Below are positions 57,469 to 64,000 of a DNA stretch of 64,000 nucleotides, piece by piece. A model generated the notes under the pieces. That model had not been told where the DNA came from. It did not search any database and saw nothing but the letters and a program-made list of their open reading frames with translations. A program made the position numbers and the translations under genes. Each line of letters begins with the position of its first letter. The first letter of the stretch is position 1. This DNA is from Roseospira marina (GTDB taxonomy: Bacteria > Pseudomonadota > Alphaproteobacteria > Rhodospirillales > Rhodospirillaceae), in NCBI RefSeq assembly GCF_014197855.1, contig NZ_JACIGJ010000006.1, positions 62,001-126,000 on the forward strand. The letters are read 5' to 3'.

Positions 57469-59523
57469 ATGAGACCCCAGGAGCGGCAGGACGGTCGGGG
57501 ATACCTGACCGAAGTGGATGGTTTGCGCGCCTTGGCCGTGCTGTCGGTGATGGCGTTCCATCTCAAGGACAGTCTGCTGCCGGGCGGGTTCACCGGCGTC
57601 GACGTCTTTTTCGTGATCTCCGGGTACGTGGTCACAAAATCGCTGTTCGACACCAGCCACCTCAACCTCTGGCGCTTTATTACAAACTTCTATGCGCGTC
57701 GCATCGTCCGCATCATTCCGGCGCTGCTGCTCTGCCTGCTGGTGGTGACGCTGCTGACCGTTCTGTTCATCCCCCGGTCCTGGCTGAGCGGCGCCACCGA
57801 AAACACCGGGCTGGCGGCCTTCTTCGGTTTCAGCAACGTTGCGCTCGTTCTTTTCAACGATGGGTATTTCGCGCCGCGCGTCGAGTTCAATCCGTTTGTC
57901 CATACGTGGTCGTTGGGCGTCGAAGAACAGTTCTATCTGGTGTTCCCGGCGATCTTCTTCTTGTGGGCCCGCATGCGCGATACGGGGGATCTCCGCTCCC
58001 TGCTGGCGCGGGCCACGCTGCCCGCGCTGGCCATCGCCTCGTTAGGCGCCGCCTGGTGGATGGGGCGAACCATGCCGGAGGCCGCCTACTACCTGCTGTT
58101 CAGCCGGTTCTGGGAGTTGGCCGCCGGGGCCTTGCTGTTCAAGGCGCACGCCCAGGGCCGGATGCTCCCGACCTCCCCCCGGACCGCGACCCTCGTGCTC
58201 GGGGCCGGGATGGCCGTCGCGGCCGCCGGTTTTGTCTTCTCCGCCGAGGACACCTTCCCCTGGCCCTGGGCGTTCCTGCCGGTGGTGGGCACCGGCCTGA
58301 TGATCGCCGCCGTGGCGCGCCCGGAATGCAACGGCTCACCGCTGCACGGGCTGCTGCGTCATCCGGTGGCGGTCTACCTGGGCAAGACCTCCTACTCCCT
58401 CTACCTGTGGCATTGGCCGGTTTACGTGCTGTTCCGCTGGACGGTGGGCCTGGACACCGTCCCCAAAATGGCCGCGGCCGTGGCCGTGACCCTGGCCAGC
58501 GCCTTCGCCTCGTACCATCTGGTCGAGAACGCGCTGCGGCGCAGCCCGGTGGTGACCCGTCGCCCGCCGCTCCTGCGCATTGCCGGCGGGCTTGTCTGTA
58601 TCGGGCTGGTGTATGGGGCCGCGAACCACCTGTTCCGCGGGCAAATGGACTACAGCCTGTCGGTGACCCGTGATATCGCGACGTGGCACGTGATCCCGGC
58701 CCTCCCGTCGAGGCCGGAAGACCGCGCGGGCAAGCCATTTGCGGACCGGAGTCTGTTCGCCGTCGGCGACTCCCACGCCCTGGCTTACGGGACACTGTTT
58801 TCCGACCTTCAGGAGCAGCTCGGCGTCAAGACCGTGACGTTCCACAACGCCCGCTGCCGCATCGTCAGCCTGATGGTCAAGATGGTGACGGACCCGGAGT
58901 GCCAGCAGACGCTGGAGCACATCCTCAGCACCATCGAGGCTCAGGCCACACCGGGCGATGTGGTCTTTTTCGCGTCCCTGCGGGTGTTTCGGCTCGCCGA
59001 TCAATGGGCGACCTTCGATCAGGCGCCGGTGCGGCACTGGATGGAGGCCGGCCAGGCCGAACGCGACGGCGCCGTCGATCAGGCGTCCGCCATTATCGAG
59101 CGCCTGAACCGCCACGGCCTGCATGTGATCGTGGACGCGCCGAAACCGATCCTGCCGTCGCCGCCGTTCCGATGTTCCGATTGGTTCAACCGGAGCAATC
59201 CGATCTGCAAGGGCGGGCTCAGCATCGACCGGGCCTTTCTGGAGGAGTGGCGCGCGCCCATCGTCGCCTCCCTGGCCACGTTGCAGGAGCGCTTTCCCGA
59301 CGGCCTGACGGTGTGGGATCCGTTCCCCGTGCTGTGCCCGGGCGAGGTCTGCCACGCTTTCGACGGAGAGACGCCGCTGTTCTTTGACGGCGACCACCTG
59401 AGTCCGCACGGCAACCAGGTGCTCTATCCGGCCTTCGTCTCGGTGCTGGAGGGCCTGTGGGCCCCGGAGGACACCCGCGTCAGCGGCACCCCCGTCGACA
59501 CCGGAGACACGGCCCGCCCCTGA
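57469..59523 (+). CDS. OafA/YrhL-type acyltransferase with C-terminal SGNH domain
   Basis: 684-aa integral membrane enzyme. The Acyltransferase-3 domain (about 10-375) has about ten helices and the motif FHLKDSLLPGGFTGVDVFFVISGY with the catalytic His. The C-terminal SGNH domain (from about 420) has nucleophile motif AVGDSHALAYG and the Asp/His pair in FDGDHLSPHGNQ. These proteins O-acylate cell-surface polysaccharide, LPS or peptidoglycan. The start at 57469 is uncertain; GTG 57433 is also possible. Isolated by strand from neighbours. Confidence 0.88.
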   Translation: MRPQERQDGRGYLTEVDGLRALAVLSVMAFHLKDSLLPGGFTGVDVFFVISGYVVTKSLFDTSHLNLWRFITNFYARRIVRIIPALLLCLLVVTLLTVLFIPRSWLSGATENTGLAAFFGFSNVALVLFNDGYFAPRVEFNPFVHTWSLGVEEQFYLVFPAIFFLWARMRDTGDLRSLLARATLPALAIASLGAAWWMGRTMPEAAYYLLFSRFWELAAGALLFKAHAQGRMLPTSPRTATLVLGAGMAVAAAGFVFSAEDTFPWPWAFLPVVGTGLMIAAVARPECNGSPLHGLLRHPVAVYLGKTSYSLYLWHWPVYVLFRWTVGLDTVPKMAAAVAVTLASAFASYHLVENALRRSPVVTRRPPLLRIAGGLVCIGLVYGAANHLFRGQMDYSLSVTRDIATWHVIPALPSRPEDRAGKPFADRSLFAVGDSHALAYGTLFSDLQEQLGVKTVTFHNARCRIVSLMVKMVTDPECQQTLEHILSTIEAQATPGDVVFFASLRVFRLADQWATFDQAPVRHWMEAGQAERDGAVDQASAIIERLNRHGLHVIVDAPKPILPSPPFRCSDWFNRSNPICKGGLSIDRAFLEEWRAPIVASLATLQERFPDGLTVWDPFPVLCPGEVCHAFDGETPLFFDGDHLSPHGNQVLYPAFVSVLEGLWAPEDTRVSGTPVDTGDTARP

Positions 59524-59612
59524 CCGTGGAAGGGGGCGGTGTCGGGACGGCGCTGGGGGTGACGGGAAAACAAGCGGCATAGCCGACACACCTTCGGGTT
59601 CCGGATCACCGG

Positions 59613-60026
59613 TTACCGAAGACGCCCGACGTTGCGGTCGCTCCAGTCCAGAAACGCCTGGATATCGGCTTCGCGGTAGCCCAGCAGGCGCCCGAGGTCC
59701 GCACAGGCGGCGGCGGCCTCCGGCCCCCAGGAGTCGAACGACGCCGTGACCAGGGCGTGGGCGCGTTCGATGCGCCACGCCTCGTCCGGCTGCGCATAGT
59801 ACAGGTGCCGGACCCGGTGGGCGTCGTCCGGGCCGTCTGTCCAGAATTCGCGCGCGACGATCCGGCCGGCGGCCACATGCGGCGCGAACTGGGCGTCAGG
59901 CCAGTCGAATGCGGACGGCACGACATCGCAGAACAGCGCCAGCGGCTTCTCGCCGGACAGCATCAGGTCGAGTTCGCGCCCCTCGTGGGGGCCGATACCC
60001 GGTGGCAGCGTGGGCCGATCCGTCAT
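59613..60026 (-). CDS. Small uncharacterised protein in the prfA operon
   Basis: 137 aa. GGGAG is about 10 bases before the ATG. A short conserved-looking opening (GPHEGRELDLMLSGEKPLALFCD), then FDWPDAQFAPHVAAGRIV and a C-terminal LLGYREADIQAFLDW. Globular, no signal peptide. It follows prfA by 26 bases. Family not recognised. Confidence 0.65.
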   Translation of the reverse strand: MTDRPTLPPGIGPHEGRELDLMLSGEKPLALFCDVVPSAFDWPDAQFAPHVAAGRIVAREFWTDGPDDAHRVRHLYYAQPDEAWRIERAHALVTASFDSWGPEAAAACADLGRLLGYREADIQAFLDWSDRNVGRLR

Positions 60027-60052
60027 CCCACTCTGCTCCCGTCCGCGCGCGC

Positions 60053-61114
<1,062 letters not shown>

Positions 61115-61199
61115 GGTCGGCGGTCGCTTTCGTGATCGGGGACGGTCGGGCCGTTGGTGTTACGGCGGGCGGACGGGACGCGCAAGAGGCCGAAGTCCG

Positions 61200-62570
61200 C
61201 TAAGGTGGCGCGGAGGACCCGCCGGTTCCCCCTGTGTCCCTGGGCGCCCCGTCATCCGACGCCCCCGTCGCGTCCGCCTCCGTCAGCCGGAACAGCCGCC
61301 GCGTGACGTTCTCGGCGTGGCGCAGGTTCTCAGTCGGACCGACCGCCAGACGGCGCAGTTCCTCTGACGGGGTATGCAACAACCGCCCGACCAGTAGGCG
61401 GGTGGCCTTGTCGGCATCGCCATGGGCCTCCGCCAGGGCACGGGCGCGCTCCGCTTCGAAGCGGGCGTGCAGCAGGGTGATGACCGGGGCGGCCGCGCGC
61501 TCGATCCGACCCTTCTGGAAGCGGCAGACTTCCTCGCGGACGATCCGCCATGCGGCCTCGGCCTCGCCCTCGCGGTGGGCGCGCCCCTGCATCGCCACCC
61601 CCTCCAGGTCGTTCAGATCGTAGAGAAAGGCGTTGTCCACGGTGTTGACCGCAGGCTCCACGTCCCCCGGCACGGCGACATCCGCGATGAACACGGGGCG
61701 CTGGCGGCGCCGCTTGGCGGCTTGCCGGGCGGTGTCCACGCCCACGATGTGCTCCCGCCCGCCGGTGCAGCAGATGATGATGTCGGCGGCCACGATGTCG
61801 TCGATCAAGGCCTCGTGCGCGCTGACGTGCGCCCCCAGGCGCCGCGCCACCGCCTCGGCCCGGAAGCGGCGGCGCGCCCGCACGATGAGCCGGTCGAGCC
61901 CGTGGGCCTGGAACGCCTCCGCCAGCAGTTCGCCCATCTCGCCGGTGCCCAGCAGCAAGGCCGAACAGCCGTCCAGGTCCCCGTGCAGGTCGCGCGCCAC
62001 CTGCACGGCGGCGGAGGCGACGGAGACCGGACCCTCGGCGATGCGGGTTTCGCTGCGCACGCGCTTGGCGCAGGCGAAGGCGGACTGCATCACGCGTTCC
62101 AGTTCAGCCCCCACCAGCCCGGCCGCCCGCGCGGCGGCGTAGCCGGCCTTGACCTGACGCAGCACATGGGGTTCGCCGATCACCTGGCTGTCCAGCGAGG
62201 ACGCCACCGCGAAGGCATGGCGCACAGCATCGCCCCCACGCAGCACGTAGCACGCGGCCCGCAACGCGCAGGGACTGACATGCCCTTTCTCGGCCAGGAT
62301 CCACAGCGCGACCTCGGCCGTGGTCTCGGCCACGTCGGCGTTGGCAGCAACACAGATGATCTCGACCCGGTCGCAGGTGGACAGCACCAGTGCCTGCGTC
62401 AGGCCGTTGGCCCGCAGGCGGCCGAGGAAGCCCGGGATGGCATCGTCCTCCAGCGCCACCTGATCGCGCAGCGCCATGGAACTGGTATGGTGGTTCACGC
62501 CCACCACCACCATTCGGTCGAGCCCGTCCCCGTGGCCGCCGGGGCTGTCGCCCGCCGAAGCGTCCGTCAC
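61200..62570 (-). CDS. hemA: Glutamyl-tRNA reductase
   Basis: 456-aa enzyme of the C5 route to 5-aminolevulinate, reducing Glu-tRNA to glutamate-1-semialdehyde. Catalytic Cys66 sits in LSTCDRVE, where the family usually has STCNR; here Asn is Asp. NADPH domain LLLGTGEMGELLAEAF, then VFIADVAVPGDVEPAV and the C-terminal dimer helix. It overlaps hisS by ATGA. Many alphaproteobacteria use ALA synthase instead, so this is worth note. Confidence 0.94.
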   Translation of the reverse strand: MTDASAGDSPGGHGDGLDRMVVVGVNHHTSSMALRDQVALEDDAIPGFLGRLRANGLTQALVLSTCDRVEIICVAANADVAETTAEVALWILAEKGHVSPCALRAACYVLRGGDAVRHAFAVASSLDSQVIGEPHVLRQVKAGYAAARAAGLVGAELERVMQSAFACAKRVRSETRIAEGPVSVASAAVQVARDLHGDLDGCSALLLGTGEMGELLAEAFQAHGLDRLIVRARRRFRAEAVARRLGAHVSAHEALIDDIVAADIIICCTGGREHIVGVDTARQAAKRRRQRPVFIADVAVPGDVEPAVNTVDNAFLYDLNDLEGVAMQGRAHREGEAEAAWRIVREEVCRFQKGRIERAAAPVITLLHARFEAERARALAEAHGDADKATRLLVGRLLHTPSEELRRLAVGPTENLRHAENVTRRLFRLTEADATGASDDGAPRDTGGTGGSSAPP

Positions 62571-63811
62571 CGGAAGCGGTCCAGGGCTCCCTCAAGGGCG
62601 TCGAACGGCACGGCCTCCTGGTCGCCGCTGTCCAGGTCCCGCACGGTGGCGGCGCCGGCCGCGATCTCGTCCGGCCCCAGGATGACGGCGGCACGGGCGG
62701 CGATCTTGTTGGCGCGCTTCATGCGCTTGCCCATGTTGCCGGAATAGCCCAGGTCGACGGCGTAGCCGGCCCGGCGCAGCCGGTCGGTGACGGTCAGCGC
62801 CAGGGTGTCGGCCTCGGCCCCGGCCGGGATGACCGCCAGGGGGCGCGGCGCCGGCGGCGGATCGGCCAGCAGCATGGCGAGGCGCTCAACGCCCGCCGCC
62901 CAGCCCACGCCCGGGGTCGGCGGACCGCCCATCTGCTTGACCAGCCCATCATAGCGCCCACCCGCGAGGACGGTGCCCTGCGCGCCCAGCTTGGTCGTGG
63001 TGAACTCGAACGCCGTGTGGGTGTAGTAGTCCAGGCCGCGCACCAGCCGGGGGCTGATCTCGATCGGCACGTTCAGGGCGGCGAGCCCCTCCTGGACGCG
63101 GGCGAAGAAATCGCGCGAGGCGTCGTTCAGGCTGTCGGCCAGGATCGGCGCCTCGGCCACCACGGCGCGATCGCCCTCGTCCTTGGAGTCGAGAATACGT
63201 AGCGGGTTCTTCTCCAGGCGGGTCAGGCTGTCCTCGGACAGTTCGCCCTTGCGGCCCTGGAGGTAGGCGACCAGCGTCTCGCGATAGGCGGCGCGGCTTT
63301 CCACATCGCCCAGGGTGTTCAGCTCCACGGTGACGGTGCCACCGAGGCCCAGCGCCTCCAGGATATGCGCGCCGCAGGCGATGACCTCGATGTCGGCGGC
63401 GGGGCCTTCGACGCCCAGGATCTCGATGCCCACCTGATGGAACTGGCGCTGGCGGCCCTTCTGCGGGCGTTCGTAGCGGAACATGGGGCCGCGATAGAAC
63501 GCCTTGACCGGCACCTGCTGGGCCAGCCCGCCGGAGATGAAGGCGCGCACGATGGCGGCCGTGCCCTCGGGCCGCAGGGTCAGGCTTTCGCCGCCCCGGT
63601 CCTCGAAGGTGTACATCTCCTTGGTGACGATGTCCGAGGTGTCGCCCAGGGTGCGCTTGAACACCTCGGTGAACTCGAAGATCGGCGTCATGATCTCGCC
63701 GAAGCCGAAGCGGCTGGCGACCTCGAAGGCGCGGGCCTCGACGGCACGGTGGGCGCGGGCGGCGTCGGGGAGAAGATCGTGGGTCCCGCGCACGGGTTGC
63801 AGGGCGGCCAT
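62567..63811 (-). CDS. hisS: Histidyl-tRNA synthetase
   Basis: 414-aa class II synthetase. Motif 1 to 3 regions: VRGTHDLLPDAARAH, MFRYERPQKGRQRQFHQVGIEILG (motif 2), and the HisRS motifs LVRGLDYYTHTAFEF and AAGVERLAMLL (motif 3), then the anticodon-binding domain. Standard length. First gene of the hisS-hemA-prfA leftward operon; its ATG follows a 150-base gap at the right end of the window. Confidence 0.97.
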   Translation of the reverse strand: MAALQPVRGTHDLLPDAARAHRAVEARAFEVASRFGFGEIMTPIFEFTEVFKRTLGDTSDIVTKEMYTFEDRGGESLTLRPEGTAAIVRAFISGGLAQQVPVKAFYRGPMFRYERPQKGRQRQFHQVGIEILGVEGPAADIEVIACGAHILEALGLGGTVTVELNTLGDVESRAAYRETLVAYLQGRKGELSEDSLTRLEKNPLRILDSKDEGDRAVVAEAPILADSLNDASRDFFARVQEGLAALNVPIEISPRLVRGLDYYTHTAFEFTTTKLGAQGTVLAGGRYDGLVKQMGGPPTPGVGWAAGVERLAMLLADPPPAPRPLAVIPAGAEADTLALTVTDRLRRAGYAVDLGYSGNMGKRMKRANKIAARAAVILGPDEIAAGAATVRDLDSGDQEAVPFDALEGALDRFR

Positions 63812-63962
63812 GGGAAGGGGTCCTTTGGGACTCGAACGACGGGGGTCCGGCGGGGCCGCCAGCGCGGTCCCGTCCTGTGTGGTCCCGTCTTATTCAGAGC
63901 GCCCGCGTTTTGCAACGGTGCGCGGACCGATCCGGGGACAAACCGGGCGCCGGCAGGGCCGT
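63812..63962. other. Gap upstream of hisS
   Basis: 151 bases. AAAGGA lies 8-14 bases before the hisS start and is a plausible SD. Promoter elements were not resolved. Confidence 0.3.
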
Positions 63963-64000
63963 TTACCGGTCCGCCAGCGCCAGCCGGAGCCCCAGCAGGC
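63963..64000 (-). CDS. C-terminal end of a gene, possibly a LysE-type transporter (partial)
   Basis: The last 11 codons before a TAA at 63963 read LLGLRLALADR. That ending resembles the final helix and basic tail of LysE/RhtB exporters, but 11 residues cannot decide it. The rest of the gene lies outside the window. Confidence 0.35.
   Translation of the reverse strand, partial: LLGLRLALADR

Overview
The window is a GC-rich (roughly two thirds G+C), gene-dense stretch of bacterial chromosome. It is best read as an alphaproteobacterium, probably Rhodospirillales-like. The evidence is gene content and order: infA-maf-RNase G/E-yacG, lpd-lipA-coq10, a pst-phoU-phoB cluster whose permeases carry long periplasmic insertions, a stand-alone cereblon-type CULT protein of the kind known from Magnetospirillum, and small DUF465 genes. 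I saw no tRNA, rRNA, CRISPR array, IS element or prophage. The taxon is an inference from gene order, not from a marker-gene search.

Layout. 1-4.7 kb: a dipeptide/oligopeptide-type ABC transporter (binding protein, two permeases, ATPase and the first codons of a second ATPase). 4.9-11.6 kb: the phosphate cluster phoB, phoU, pstB, pstA, pstC, pstS, transcribed pstS-first from a three-repeat Pho box. 11.6-14 kb: an RsmB-type rRNA methyltransferase and a ThiY/NMT1-like binding protein. 14.1-18.1 kb: an operon for a two-subunit molybdenum hydroxylase plus an MFS transporter. 18.3-22 kb: a secreted protein, glutathionyl-hydroquinone reductase, moaB and another exported protein. 22-25 kb: coq10-like, lipA, lpd. 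25.1-28.9 kb: a D-amino-acid dehydrogenase, then pgk and gap. 29.2-35.3 kb: polyphosphate:AMP phosphotransferase, a VPLPA-CTERM surface protein, two DUF465 microproteins (one only 56 aa), ubiX and pfk. 35.3-38.5 kb: a degenerate GGDEF protein, then the polyamine pair speD and ornithine decarboxylase behind a leader that looks like a transcription attenuator. 38.5-40 kb: YbaK, a HIT hydrolase and the translationally coupled CULT protein. 40-41.7 kb: rho with a long C-rich leader. 41.8-47.2 kb: a leftward group infA-maf-rng-yacG, a QueF-like protein without catalytic residues and a DnaJ-TM-SH3 protein. 47.3-53.4 kb: guaA, a beta-helix/LamG protein, a glycosyltransferase and a Tat-exported nicotinamidase. 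53.5-57.3 kb: a chemoreceptor with a separate Cache-like periplasmic protein, a helical protein and queF. 57.4-63.8 kb: an acyltransferase-SGNH protein, then the leftward operon hisS-hemA-prfA plus a small protein. The last 38 bases hold the end of what may be a LysE-type transporter.

Recurring structure. Three leftward operons (peptide binding protein, pstS, gap) carry a perfect 9-12 bp GC hairpin without a T-run right after their first gene, an arrangement expected to keep the first message more abundant. Several non-coding gaps contain 12-19 bp tandem duplications. Several genes use GTG or TTG starts (pstS, lpd, dadA, maf, queF, the CULT gene).

The most unusual items are the complete cereblon-type aromatic cage in the CULT protein, coupled to a HIT hydrolase; the speD leader with mutually exclusive hairpins and an overlapping leader ORF; the QueF-like pseudoenzyme next to a DnaJ-SH3 protein; and the split Cache/chemoreceptor pair.
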